From Sphingobium nicotianae (GTDB taxonomy: Bacteria; Pseudomonadota; Alphaproteobacteria; Sphingomonadales; Sphingomonadaceae), in contig NZ_JAHGAW010000013.1 in the NCBI RefSeq assembly GCF_018603885.1, positions 1 through 64,000 of the forward strand: DNA of 64,000 bases, read 5' to 3'. Position 1 is the stretch's first letter, and every line of letters begins with the position of its first letter. A program made the translations under genes and the position numbers. A model generated the notes under the pieces. The model saw only the letters and a list, made by a program, of their open reading frames with translations. It did no database searches and had not been told where the DNA came from. Below, piece after piece: positions 9,097 through 17,266 of the stretch.

Positions 9097-9879
9097 ATGG
9101 ATCTGGCGCATGGACTTTCCGGGCTGCTGGTCGGTGTGCTCGTCGGCATGACCGGTGTCGGCGGCGGCTCGCTGATGGCGCCGATCCTGATTCTGCTACT
9201 CGGCGTTGCGCCGGCCACGGCGGTCGGTACGGACTTGTGGTTCGCCGCAATCACCAAGTCGGTCGGTGGGGCGATCCATCACAGCCTTGGCGAGCCGGAC
9301 TGGCAGGTCGTTCGCCGTTTGGCGATGGGCAGCCTCCCGGCCAGCATCGCGACCAGCCTGATCCTCGCGCAGATCGACACCGGTCAGATCAAGCAGGGAC
9401 TCATCATCAGCGCGCTCGGCGTCATCCTGCTGATGACCGCGGCTGCCACCTTCGCCTGGGGACGGGTGCAGGGCATCGTCCTGCGTCTCGAAATGCCGAT
9501 CGCCGCGGCCTATCGCAAGCGCCAGCCGGGCCTGACCGTCGCTGCCGGTGCGCTGCTCGGCGTCATGGTGACGCTCACCTCGATCGGCGCCGGCGCGCTT
9601 GGCGCCGTGATGCTGATGGCGCTTTATCCTGTGCGGATGACAGCCCGTCGGCTCGTCGGCACGGATATCGTTCATGCCGTGCCGCTGACGGTCGTCGCGG
9701 GCATCGGTCACCTCGTTATGGGCAATGTCGATCTGCCGTTGCTCGGATCGTTGCTCATCGGGTCGGTGCCCGGCATCGTCATCGGCTCGCTGCTCGCGAC
9801 GCGGCTGTCCGCCAGCATATTGCGCCCGGTCCTTGCGCTGGTGCTCGCCGCGACCGGTCTCAAGATGATCCTTTCCTGA
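9097..9879 (+). CDS. TSUP-family (TauE/SafE) membrane transporter
   Basis: A 260-residue integral membrane protein with about eight hydrophobic segments. The opening GLLVGVLVGMTGVGGGSLMAP is the hallmark of sulfite-exporter/TauE-SafE proteins, which move sulfur-containing or organic anions across the inner membrane. The family's second repeat begins near GALLGVMVTLTSIGAGALG. ATG 9097 has GAGGCATA upstream and starts just before the first membrane segment; the frame is open 34 codons further upstream without such support. The substrate cannot be told from sequence. A methyltransferase gene follows 38 nt downstream. Confidence 0.87.
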   Translation: MDLAHGLSGLLVGVLVGMTGVGGGSLMAPILILLLGVAPATAVGTDLWFAAITKSVGGAIHHSLGEPDWQVVRRLAMGSLPASIATSLILAQIDTGQIKQGLIISALGVILLMTAAATFAWGRVQGIVLRLEMPIAAAYRKRQPGLTVAAGALLGVMVTLTSIGAGALGAVMLMALYPVRMTARRLVGTDIVHAVPLTVVAGIGHLVMGNVDLPLLGSLLIGSVPGIVIGSLLATRLSASILRPVLALVLAATGLKMILS

Positions 9880-9917
9880 GCTATCGGCGCGCGGGCCAAA
9901 CCTGCTAGGGTTCGCAA

Positions 9918-10712
9918 ATGCAAGATAGAGTCGCCTCTCGCGCGCTGCATGCCAGCGCCTGGGCCGAGGTCGCGGATCTTCTGGACCAGCAACTTTCGCC
10001 GCTTGGCCAGCGCGCCATCGTCGCGCTCGCGCCAGTGCCGGGGGACGTCATTCTCGATATAGGCTGTGGCACTGGTCAGACCCTCCTGCAACTCGCGGCG
10101 CTGGTCGGACCGACCGGGCGAGTCATCGGCGTGGACATCGCGCCACGGCTCCTGGCGATCGCGGCATCCCGGGCAGTGGATTTACAGACGGTCGATTTTC
10201 TGGAGGCGGACGCTGCCGTGCTGCCTCTTCCTGATGGCATCGCGGACGGCGTCTTTTCGCGCTTCGGCGTCATGGGCTTTGGCGATCCCATCGCGGCTTT
10301 CTCCCATTTTCACAGACTGCTCAGGCGCGGTGGCCGGCTCGCATTCGTGTGCTGGCGGGCGCTGGAAGAGAATGAGCTCGACTATCTTCCCCTGCACGCG
10401 GCCGGTCTGGAGGCAAAGGCCGACCGCACGCCCTTCAGCTTCGAGGATCCGGGCGTCATCCGGAGCGTCCTGGAGACCGCAGGCTTTCGGGAGATTTCGC
10501 TCAGCGCGAACGACACGCCCGTTTCATGTGGCGATCTGGACGCGACGATGGCGGTTGTGATGCGGGTCGGTGCGCTCGGCAAGATTCTTCGCGAAGATCC
10601 CGGCCTGCGGGATACATGCGACGCCCGGGTCAGGGATGCGCTCTCGGCGCGAACCGCCGGGACGCAGGTCAGGCTGATGGCCGCGACGTGGACGGTCAGC
10701 GCCCGCGCCTGA
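9918..10712 (+). CDS. Class I SAM-dependent methyltransferase
   Basis: A 264-residue cytosolic methyltransferase. Motif I is ILDIGCGTGQTLLQLA (about residues 44-59), the acidic residue binding the SAM ribose is in VIGVDIAPRLL, and motif IV-like SRFGVMGFGDP and motif V-like LLRRGGRLAFVCWR follow, the order of the UbiE/type-11 fold. The C-terminal part probably sets substrate choice and is not recognisable. It may be co-transcribed with the TSUP gene upstream. The stop codon directly abuts the end of the convergent nitronate monooxygenase gene. Confidence 0.85.
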   Translation: MQDRVASRALHASAWAEVADLLDQQLSPLGQRAIVALAPVPGDVILDIGCGTGQTLLQLAALVGPTGRVIGVDIAPRLLAIAASRAVDLQTVDFLEADAAVLPLPDGIADGVFSRFGVMGFGDPIAAFSHFHRLLRRGGRLAFVCWRALEENELDYLPLHAAGLEAKADRTPFSFEDPGVIRSVLETAGFREISLSANDTPVSCGDLDATMAVVMRVGALGKILREDPGLRDTCDARVRDALSARTAGTQVRLMAATWTVSARA

Positions 10713-11702
10713 CTAGAGCGTCGCCAGCCGCTCCTTTGCCGCGCGATACTCGTCGCCCAGCCGCGCCACCAGCCGGGCCACCGGCACCACCTCATGCACT
10801 GATCCGATGCCCTGACCCGCACCCCATATGTCGCGCCAGGCCTTGGCGTCGGTCGCCGATGCGAAATTCATGGCGGACGGGTCGCTCTGCGGCAGATTGT
10901 CGGGGTCGAGGCCCTGCGCCACGATTGAGGCGCGCAGATAATTGCCGCGAATACCCGTGAAATAATTCGAATAAACGATGTCCGCCGCGGTACCCTCGAC
11001 GAGGCCTTGCTTGTAGGCAGGCGACGCGCGGGCCTCATCGGTCGCGATGAAGGCGGAACCGATATAGGCGAAGTCGGCGCCCGCCGCCTGCGCGGCGAGG
11101 ATGCCGGCACCGGTCGCGATCGCGCCCGAGAGCGCCACCGGTCCGCCATACCATTCGCGCGTCTCGGCGGTGAGGGCGAAGGGCGATTGCGCGCCGGCAT
11201 GGCCGCCCGCGCCGGCCGCGACGAGGATCAGCCCATCCGCGCCCTTCTCGATCGCCTTGTGGGCGAAGCGCTGGTTGATGACGTCGTGGAAGACGAGGCC
11301 GCCCCAGCTGTGGACGCCCGCATTCACCTCCTCGTTCGCGCCCAGCGACGTGATGATCAGCGGCACCTTGAAGCGCTGGCAGATCAGCAGGTCCTCCATC
11401 AGTCGCGGATTGGAGCGGTGGACGATCAGGTTGACCGCATAAGGCGCGGCCGGCGCCTCGGAATGAGCAGCGTCATGTGCGGCGAGTTCTTCGGTGATCT
11501 TCGTCAGCCAATCCGCGAGCGTCTCATCCCCGCGCGCGTTGAGCGAGGGCATCGAGCCGATGATCCCCGCCTTGCACTGGGCGATCACGAGGTCGGGATT
11601 GGAGATGATGAACAAGGGCGCACCGATGACGGGCAGGCGCAGACCCTTCGTAAGCTGGGCGGGTATCGGCAAATGCGGCTCCTCTCGCAAACCGCGTCGC
11701 AT
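10713..11702 (-). CDS. Nitronate monooxygenase (2-nitropropane dioxygenase family)
   Basis: A 329-residue FMN-dependent TIM-barrel enzyme that oxidises alkyl nitronates such as propionate 3-nitronate. Supporting segments are the N-terminal LPVIGAPLFIISNPDLVIAQ, AGIIGSMPSLNARG, VAAGAGGHAG (phosphate loop for FMN), ALSGAIATGAGILAAQAAGA and YIGSAFIATDEA. Family length matches. It lies 30 nt downstream of the O-ligase gene on the same strand, but a functional link is not obvious. Reactions other than nitronate oxidation are possible in this broad family. Confidence 0.88.
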   Translation of the reverse strand: MRRGLREEPHLPIPAQLTKGLRLPVIGAPLFIISNPDLVIAQCKAGIIGSMPSLNARGDETLADWLTKITEELAAHDAAHSEAPAAPYAVNLIVHRSNPRLMEDLLICQRFKVPLIITSLGANEEVNAGVHSWGGLVFHDVINQRFAHKAIEKGADGLILVAAGAGGHAGAQSPFALTAETREWYGGPVALSGAIATGAGILAAQAAGADFAYIGSAFIATDEARASPAYKQGLVEGTAADIVYSNYFTGIRGNYLRASIVAQGLDPDNLPQSDPSAMNFASATDAKAWRDIWGAGQGIGSVHEVVPVARLVARLGDEYRAAKERLATL

Positions 11703-11732
11703 GAGCGGTCGGCCTCGTCAACGGAGGAGGTT

Positions 11733-13091
11733 TTACCCCGTCGCAGGCGCCACCTTGCTCGCCGCTATAGGTCGCCAGTCCTCGCTCGCCCTCTTGCGGC
11801 GCATATAGGTGGTCGCGGCGATTTGCAGCGCGATCAGCATGAAGACGAAGGGCTGATAGGCGATGCCCACGAAGAAACAGCCGATCAGATAGCAGACATG
11901 GCCCTGCACCATCGCCTGCGCGAACGGCGCGACCCAGCGATAGTCGGGATTGTCGGTATCCTTGTAGCGCCGCCGCAGCCGTTCGCTCTGGACCAGCGTG
12001 CCGATGTTGAGGACCAGCCAGATGATGAGGCCAGGATAGCCCTGTTCGCCCAGCATCTCGAAATAGCTGGAGTGGAAGGCGCGCCCGCGATCGGTGACGA
12101 CGACATGCTCGACGCGCTGATTGTCCTTGGGGCCGGTCTTCTGGATAGTGTTGTAGGTGAAGCTGTTCGCCAGATAATTGTCGAAGCCGCCGCCCATCGG
12201 ATGTTGGGAGACATAATCCAGGGTCCATTTCCACACCTGCAGGCGGGTCGAGGCGCTCTCGTCGCCCTGATAGGTCTGGATGGTGTTCATCCGCTCGGTA
12301 AAGCTCGCCGGCAGAAAGGGAATCGCGGCGAGCAGGGCCACCGCGCCGATTCCCGCATAAAGCACGCGCCGCTTGGTCTGCCACCACATCATGCCCGCGA
12401 GCACCGCCGCGCAGATGAGGCCCGTGCGCGCCTCGGTGCCGATCGGGATCAGCAGGCACGCGAAGCAGAAGGCATAGGCGAAGAGCTTCACGCGCCAGTC
12501 CGGTGGGAAGATCGTACCGTAGTTGGAGAGATAGAGGATCAGCGGGATGATCGCGATCGCGACCGTCGAGATGATGCTGCCCTCGTAGAGGCCGCTGTTG
12601 TTCTCGACCATGAGATTGAGCTCGCCATAGCCGCCGCCGCCGAGCGCGGTTTTGATGCCGCCGGTGACGATGATCGTCCCCGCGCACAGCACCATCATCA
12701 GCGCCAGCGCCTCGATACGCAGCTTGGTGCGCAAGGTGAGCGGCAGGAACATGGCGAAGAGCAGAGCCTTCCACACCCAGTCCCATTTGGTGGCGGCCTG
12801 GACGGGGAAGTCGGCATGCAGGGTAGTCCACCAGCAATAGACCAGCAGCAGCGCCATCACGCCCTGTCGCCGCGAGAGGCGGCAATCCTTCTTGTCGTCG
12901 AAGATCAGCCAGGTCACGAGCACCGCGGCGAAGCTGATCAGCGAGATGGGAATGGAATTCAGCAGGTAATAAGAGAGGCGCTGCGGCGAGACGATGTCGA
13001 TATAGCTGTAAACCAGCACCAGAATGAACGGACGCCGCAGGCCGAGACCGAAGATCGACGCCAGAAAGGCGATGAAGAACAGATCACGCAT
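11733..13091 (-). CDS. O-antigen-ligase-like protein, exosortase A system-associated
   Basis: A 452-residue polytopic membrane protein with 10-12 hydrophobic segments and a large periplasmic loop. Its start (MRDLFFIAFLASIFGLGLRRPFILVLVY), the segment ALGGGGYGELNLMVENNSGL and the STRLQVWKWTLDY loop match the putative O-glycosylation ligase that accompanies exosortase A/PEP-CTERM loci (family TIGR03097). It probably polymerises or transfers lipid-linked oligosaccharide in the periplasm. Its start overlaps by 8 nt a small membrane-protein gene, and a glycosyltransferase of the same system faces away beyond that gene. No exosortase is visible in the window. Confidence 0.85.
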   Translation of the reverse strand: MRDLFFIAFLASIFGLGLRRPFILVLVYSYIDIVSPQRLSYYLLNSIPISLISFAAVLVTWLIFDDKKDCRLSRRQGVMALLLVYCWWTTLHADFPVQAATKWDWVWKALLFAMFLPLTLRTKLRIEALALMMVLCAGTIIVTGGIKTALGGGGYGELNLMVENNSGLYEGSIISTVAIAIIPLILYLSNYGTIFPPDWRVKLFAYAFCFACLLIPIGTEARTGLICAAVLAGMMWWQTKRRVLYAGIGAVALLAAIPFLPASFTERMNTIQTYQGDESASTRLQVWKWTLDYVSQHPMGGGFDNYLANSFTYNTIQKTGPKDNQRVEHVVVTDRGRAFHSSYFEMLGEQGYPGLIIWLVLNIGTLVQSERLRRRYKDTDNPDYRWVAPFAQAMVQGHVCYLIGCFFVGIAYQPFVFMLIALQIAATTYMRRKRASEDWRPIAASKVAPATG

Positions 13092-13239
13092 CGGGCTTGG
13101 CTGCCTTGCCCGCGCTCTTGCGGCCGAGGAAATCTGTCTTCTCGGCCGATTCGTCGTCGAGATCGTCGCGGCCGAGCAGCCGCCAGCAGGTCATGAAGAT
13201 GAGCCCATGCATCAGCAACAGGGAGAAGGTGTCGATCAT
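13084..13239 (-). CDS. 51-residue membrane-anchored protein upstream of the O-ligase
   Basis: ATG 13239 opens a frame MIDTFSLLLMHGLIFMTCWR, a single hydrophobic helix, followed by LLGRDDLDDESAEKTDFLG and a basic tail ending KPDA. The stop at 13084-13086 overlaps the first codons of the O-ligase, so the two are translationally coupled. Codon composition and the coupling argue that it is real. I do not recognise a family; a small partner of the ligase is a guess. Confidence 0.6.
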   Translation of the reverse strand: MIDTFSLLLMHGLIFMTCWRLLGRDDLDDESAEKTDFLGRKSAGKAAKPDA

Positions 13240-13350
13240 CGGAGAAGCGTTCTTGTTCCTGGCATGCCGATGCTATCGCACCTGTCGGTTCCTGTCCTAA
13301 ACCGTCGGTGGTTGAGGCGGCGTTAAACGTTTTGCGGCAGGGAGGGGGCG

Positions 13351-14574
13351 ATGACACGAATCCTGCATGTCCTCGATCACAGCCTGCCGCTGCACAGCGG
13401 CTACACCTTCCGCACCCGCGCGCTCCTGAAGGCGCAGCAGGGGCGCGGCTGGGACGTGCGCGGCATCACCGGCAATCGCCATATCGCGGACGGGCCACTC
13501 GTCGAGACGGCGGACGATCTCGTCTTTCATCGCGTCCCCGGGCGCTCGCAAAGCCGCATCGCGCCGCTCGCCGAGTGGCGCGACGTGCGCCACTTGTCGA
13601 GCGGGATCGACGCGCTGGTTCGCGACTGGAAGCCGGATCTCATTCACGCGCATTCGCCGGTGCTTGGCGCGCTCGCCGCCGCGCCGGTCGCGCGGCGCCA
13701 CGGCCTGCCCTTCGTGTATGAGATCCGTGCCTTCTGGGAGGATGCGGCGGTCGGCAACGGCACCGGGCTCGAAGGCGATCTGCGCTATCGCGTGACGCGC
13801 TTCCTGGAGGATCGCGCCGTAGCAAGGGCCGATGCGGTCATGGTGATCTGCGAGGGCCTCAGGCAGGATCTGATCGCGCGCGGGGTCTCGCCCGACAAGA
13901 TCAACGTCTCGCCCAATGGCGTCGACCTCGATCTGTTCGGCGATCCCTCCCCGCCCGATGAGGCGCTGCGCAGCCAGCTCGGCCTCGACGGTGCGGAGGT
14001 GATCGGCTTCATCGGCAGCTTCTATGACTATGAAGGGCTGGACGATCTCATCGCCGCCATGCCGCTGCTGGTCGCCCGGCGGCCCAAGGCGCATCTGCTG
14101 CTCGTCGGCGGCGGCCCGCGCGCCGATGCGCTGCGCGCGCAGGCGGAAGCGTCGAGCGTCGCCGCGCATATCCATTTCGTCGGCCGCGTGCCGCATCATG
14201 AGGTGGAGCGCTATTACAGCCTCACCGATATCCTCTGCTATCCGCGCAAGGCGATGCGCCTCACCGAGCTTGTCACGCCGCTGAAACCGCTGGAGGCGAT
14301 GGCGCAGGGGCGACTCGTGGCGGCCTCATCCGTCGGGGGCCATCGCGAGCTGATCGAAGACGGTGTCACCGGCACCCTGTTCCCGCCGGATGATCCCGCC
14401 GCGATGGCTGATGCTCTTGCTCGCCTGCTCGCCGACCGGGCGGGATGGGACGAACGGCGCCGCGTGGCCCGCGCGTTCGTCGAGCGGGAGCGGAGCTGGG
14501 CAAAGAATGTCGTTCGTTACGAACCTGTTTACCAACAGCTGTTAACCAATGGCCATGTGGTCCGGACGAGCTGA
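13351..14574 (+). CDS. Glycosyltransferase family 4, exosortase A system-associated
   Basis: A 407-residue GT-B glycosyltransferase that adds a sugar to a lipid-linked intermediate on the cytoplasmic face. The start MTRILHVLDHSLPLHSGYTFRTRA, DLIHAHSPVLGALAAAPVARR, KINVSPNGVDLDLF, IGFIGSFYDYEGLDDL and TPLKPLEAMAQGRLVAAS match the PEP-CTERM/exosortase A-associated family TIGR04063. E in LKPLEAMA is the usual donor-nucleotide contact. It is transcribed divergently from the O-ligase with a 110-nt gap and is followed after 3 nt by a membrane protein of unknown function. Confidence 0.87.
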   Translation: MTRILHVLDHSLPLHSGYTFRTRALLKAQQGRGWDVRGITGNRHIADGPLVETADDLVFHRVPGRSQSRIAPLAEWRDVRHLSSGIDALVRDWKPDLIHAHSPVLGALAAAPVARRHGLPFVYEIRAFWEDAAVGNGTGLEGDLRYRVTRFLEDRAVARADAVMVICEGLRQDLIARGVSPDKINVSPNGVDLDLFGDPSPPDEALRSQLGLDGAEVIGFIGSFYDYEGLDDLIAAMPLLVARRPKAHLLLVGGGPRADALRAQAEASSVAAHIHFVGRVPHHEVERYYSLTDILCYPRKAMRLTELVTPLKPLEAMAQGRLVAASSVGGHRELIEDGVTGTLFPPDDPAAMADALARLLADRAGWDERRRVARAFVERERSWAKNVVRYEPVYQQLLTNGHVVRTS

Positions 14575-14577
14575 GTC

Positions 14578-15816
14578 ATGAATTCTCACGCATTGGTCAA
14601 AGTCGAGACGGGGCGGAGCAGGCTGGAGCGGGCGCTTGGCGCGCGCGGCGCGCGGCTGCTGCTGGCGACCGGCGGCACCGCCGCGGTCGTGCTGTCGATT
14701 CCAACCCCGTTGATCGAGCAGATCGCGACATCGAGCGGCCTCAATGAAATTTCCAGGCTGTTCGAGCCGCCCATCGGCCTTGGCACGCGCATCCTGCTGG
14801 CCGGCGGGCTTGCGCTTGTGCCGGCCGCGATCGTCTGGGCGCTCTGGGCGCCGCGCCATCCAGCGGTATCTCGTGGACCAGCATGGGCGGAACGAGACGA
14901 GGACGATCATGATTATGATTATGGCTCGGGACCGGCTGTCGATCCGGTTCAGGTCAGCGAGCAGGACAATAGCGACAATGACGGGGACGCGGACGAGATG
15001 ATGCAGGCGCGCAAGCAAAGTTCGGGTTGGGGCGCGATCATCCGCCTCGTGCGCGGCGGCTTTAACGACAATGCCGAAGGGCGGGATGGCATGCTGCCGA
15101 AGCTGCGCCGCCGCGACCGTCATCCGGACGCACCGCCGCGCCCGCCGCTCTCCGCCAGCCGCGATCTGCCGCCACATGAGGGCCGCTCTGGCGCGCAAAG
15201 GCTGACCGAGGCTGAAGCACCGCGTGCCTTTTCGGATGCGGTCGCTTTCATCCAGCCCCAGCGCGCCGCCGCGGTTGCGCCGCCGCCCCGTTCGCCCGAG
15301 CCGATGAGCGACGAGGATATCGCTCGCGTCCTGGGCGCCATGCCGCGCTCGCCCGCGCCGCTGAGCGCCGAAGAGGTCTCGCGCGTCATCGACGCCATTC
15401 CGGCGAACAAGCCCGCTACGACCGCGCCGGCGCCAGCCGTCGCTTCGCCGCCAGGGCGCGATGCGAGCCTGCTGTCACGCAAGATCGATCTTCCCCTCAT
15501 CGAAGGCGCCGATCTCGCCGCGCTGGCCGCCCGCTTCGAGCAGGGCTTGGGCAAGCGCGAGGCGATTGTGCATGCCGAGGAAGCGCGGCATTCCCTCGAT
15601 TCCCGCATCGCTTTCGCTCAGCCCGATCCGTCGGTGCGCGCGGCGTTGCGGGCTCAGCGTCCGCTCGAAGTCGTGCCGGCATCCGCCACTCCGGCAGCGC
15701 CGACGGTCGATGTGCGGACGGCCGAGCCGACCCTGCATCTCGACGTGACCGTTGAGCAGGCGCTCAACAGCGCCCTCGCGACCCTGCGCAAGCTGACCGA
15801 GCAGGGCCGGCGATAG
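14578..15816 (+). CDS. Hypothetical membrane protein with acidic and low-complexity regions
   Basis: A 412-residue protein not assigned to a known family. One or two membrane segments lie near the N terminus (LLLATGGTAAVVLSIP and ILLAGGLALVPAAIVWALW, about residues 28-90). An acidic stretch ERDEDDHDYDYGSG follows, then a proline/alanine-rich tail with two near repeats, PMSDEDIARVLGAMPRSP and PLSAEEVSRVIDAIPA, and a C-terminal helix LDVTVEQALNSALATLRKL. It starts 3 nt after the glycosyltransferase, so it is almost certainly co-transcribed. It may scaffold the polysaccharide machinery; that is inference only. Confidence 0.7.
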   Translation: MNSHALVKVETGRSRLERALGARGARLLLATGGTAAVVLSIPTPLIEQIATSSGLNEISRLFEPPIGLGTRILLAGGLALVPAAIVWALWAPRHPAVSRGPAWAERDEDDHDYDYGSGPAVDPVQVSEQDNSDNDGDADEMMQARKQSSGWGAIIRLVRGGFNDNAEGRDGMLPKLRRRDRHPDAPPRPPLSASRDLPPHEGRSGAQRLTEAEAPRAFSDAVAFIQPQRAAAVAPPPRSPEPMSDEDIARVLGAMPRSPAPLSAEEVSRVIDAIPANKPATTAPAPAVASPPGRDASLLSRKIDLPLIEGADLAALAARFEQGLGKREAIVHAEEARHSLDSRIAFAQPDPSVRAALRAQRPLEVVPASATPAAPTVDVRTAEPTLHLDVTVEQALNSALATLRKLTEQGRR

Positions 15817-15838
15817 GGCTCTCGCCGCCGCGGAGCGT

Positions 15839-16243
15839 TCACCAGTCTTCGATGGTCAGCACCACGAGGGTGATTGTCACGTCGCCGTTCTCCTCCGGAC
15901 GAACCTCGTCGACTGCGAGATCCGCCACGATATGACCGCGCAGCTTGAAGTCGGCCTCGCCGAGCGATGTCGATAGGGTCTCCGCTTGCTGCGCAGCATT
16001 CTCCCCCGTGATTCGCAGCATGATGTGATGCTGCGCGCCGACGAAGGTCGCGCTGCACCACGGTCGCAGCGTCGCTTGCTCGACCGCGCCGGTTTCCCCG
16101 GTCAGTCCGTCCAGAGCGGCGAGCAGCTGTCCCTGACAGTCCCTGCGCTGCGGACGCGGGCTGGCCGGGCGGATCGATTCGGGTGGCCTGCGCAACAATT
16201 TGAACCGGCGGTGCGCGAGGGGCTGGTTGGTCGGGCTTGTCAC
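15839..16243 (-). CDS. Hypothetical protein, second gene of a small divergent operon
   Basis: A 134-residue protein of unknown family. The N-terminal third is basic (AHRRFKLLRRPPESIRP). The rest alternates helix and strand (GENAAQQAETLSTSLGEADF, then ITLVVLTIEDW at the end), compatible with a small alpha/beta or ferredoxin-like domain. Its start overlaps the stop of the upstream small gene by 4 nt (ATGA), so the two are translationally coupled. Both are transcribed away from the S24 repressor gene. Confidence 0.6.
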   Translation of the reverse strand: MTSPTNQPLAHRRFKLLRRPPESIRPASPRPQRRDCQGQLLAALDGLTGETGAVEQATLRPWCSATFVGAQHHIMLRITGENAAQQAETLSTSLGEADFKLRGHIVADLAVDEVRPEENGDVTITLVVLTIEDW

Positions 16244-16428
16244 TGCACGGTTTCTCCGTCATATATGTTCATGAAATGTTCTATACGGCGCCTCATCCGG
16301 GCGCCCGGTTCACGGCCCCTGCGCAGGTCATGGACGAGGCGAGGGTCGCGCACGGCGTCGCGGCCGAATGTCGTCGCGGCCATGCCGGTGCGGCGGAGGA
16401 AGATCTCGATGGTGCGCAACGTGGACAT
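16240..16428 (-). CDS. Small basic protein divergent from the S24 repressor (possible HTH)
   Basis: A 62-residue protein MSTLRTIEIFLRRTGMAATTFGRDAVRDPRLVHDLRRGREP, then an Arg-rich helix. The layout of helix, short turn, helix with DPRLVHDLRRGREP resembles compact helix-turn-helix proteins found next to LexA-like repressors in sphingomonads. It is transcribed away from the S24 repressor across a 106-nt region that holds three matching palindromes. It is therefore probably under that repressor's control. Confidence 0.65.
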   Translation of the reverse strand: MSTLRTIEIFLRRTGMAATTFGRDAVRDPRLVHDLRRGREPGARMRRRIEHFMNIYDGETVQ

Positions 16429-16463
16429 GGCCGGGGTTCCCTCCTGTTCAGGACCGCGATTCG

Positions 16464-16517
16464 ATAGGAATAATCCTATGTCATATGAAAAATCCTACTT
16501 GTCTAGGAAAAATCCTA
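16464..16517. promoter_or_regulatory. Three tandem operator-like palindromes
   Basis: Three sites of form TAGGA-N4-TCCTA lie in the divergent region: 16465-16478 (TAGGAATAATCCTA, flanked to give ATAGGA/TCCTAT), 16484-16497 (TATGAAAAATCCTA, one half imperfect) and 16504-16517 (TAGGAAAAATCCTA). Centres are 19 and 20 bp apart, about two helical turns, so bound dimers would line up on one face. They sit between the small-protein operon (start 16428) and the S24 repressor (start 16535), which fits autoregulation by that repressor. Confidence 0.65.
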
Positions 16518-16534
16518 CCGCTATGGAGATCGCC

Positions 16535-17215
16535 ATGGAGCCAATGGACGCCCGCGCGACGCTCGATCGTCTCATCCGCGAACGCGGCGAGAATTATGGT
16601 GCCATCTCCAAGTTGATCGGTCGCAACGCCGCCTACATTCAGCAGTTCGTCAAGCGCGGCTCGCCCCGCAAGCTGGACGAGGCCGATCGCAAGCTGATCG
16701 CGCGCTATTTCAATGTGGAGGAGTCCCTGCTCGGCGCGCCGGATCCCGCCAGCGGCCGGTTCGCTGCCGGCCGCGCGCCGATGCGCCGGCCGAGCCGCGA
16801 TCTCGTCGAAGTGCCGCGCCTCGCGCTCGGCGCCTCGGCCGGGCCGGGCTCGCTGCAGGAGGATGAGCAGGCGGCGGGCGTGATGGCGTTCGATCAGCGC
16901 TGGTTGCGAGACATGGGCGGGCGTCCGGACATGCTCTCGCTGATTCGCGTCGATGGCGAATCCATGGCGCCGACGCTCTCCGACGGCGACGACATCATGG
17001 TCGATCGCAGCGATGGCGTGGACCGGCTGCGCGACGGCATCTACGTGTTGCGAATGGATGATGTGCTGATGGTGAAGCGTGTCGCGCTGGCGCCGCGCCG
17101 CGGCCGTTTCTCGATCCGCAGCGACAATCCGCTCTATCCTGCCTGGGAAGATGTCGACCCGGATCTGGTATCGATCGTCGGCCGGGTGATCTGGGCCGGT
17201 CGCCGGGTCGGATGA
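16535..17215 (+). CDS. LexA/CI-like repressor, S24 (LexA-type) peptidase domain
   Basis: A 226-residue regulator. An N-terminal helix-turn-helix (NYGAISKLIGRNAAYIQQFV, then KLDEADRKLIARYF) is followed by a linker and a C-terminal LexA/signal-peptidase fold. The catalytic Ser is in RVDGESMAPTLSDGDDIM and the Lys in DDVLMVKRVAL. I chose ATG 16535 because GGAG lies a few bases upstream; 16523 and 16544 are alternatives. The family includes CI-like repressors that self-cleave on DNA damage and also non-SOS regulators; which applies is unknown. Three matching palindromes lie immediately upstream. Confidence 0.85.
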   Translation: MEPMDARATLDRLIRERGENYGAISKLIGRNAAYIQQFVKRGSPRKLDEADRKLIARYFNVEESLLGAPDPASGRFAAGRAPMRRPSRDLVEVPRLALGASAGPGSLQEDEQAAGVMAFDQRWLRDMGGRPDMLSLIRVDGESMAPTLSDGDDIMVDRSDGVDRLRDGIYVLRMDDVLMVKRVALAPRRGRFSIRSDNPLYPAWEDVDPDLVSIVGRVIWAGRRVG

Positions 17216-17266
17216 GGCTGGCTCCGCGCAAGCGGATCGTTTACTCGCTGGCCGTAAGGAGCGCGC

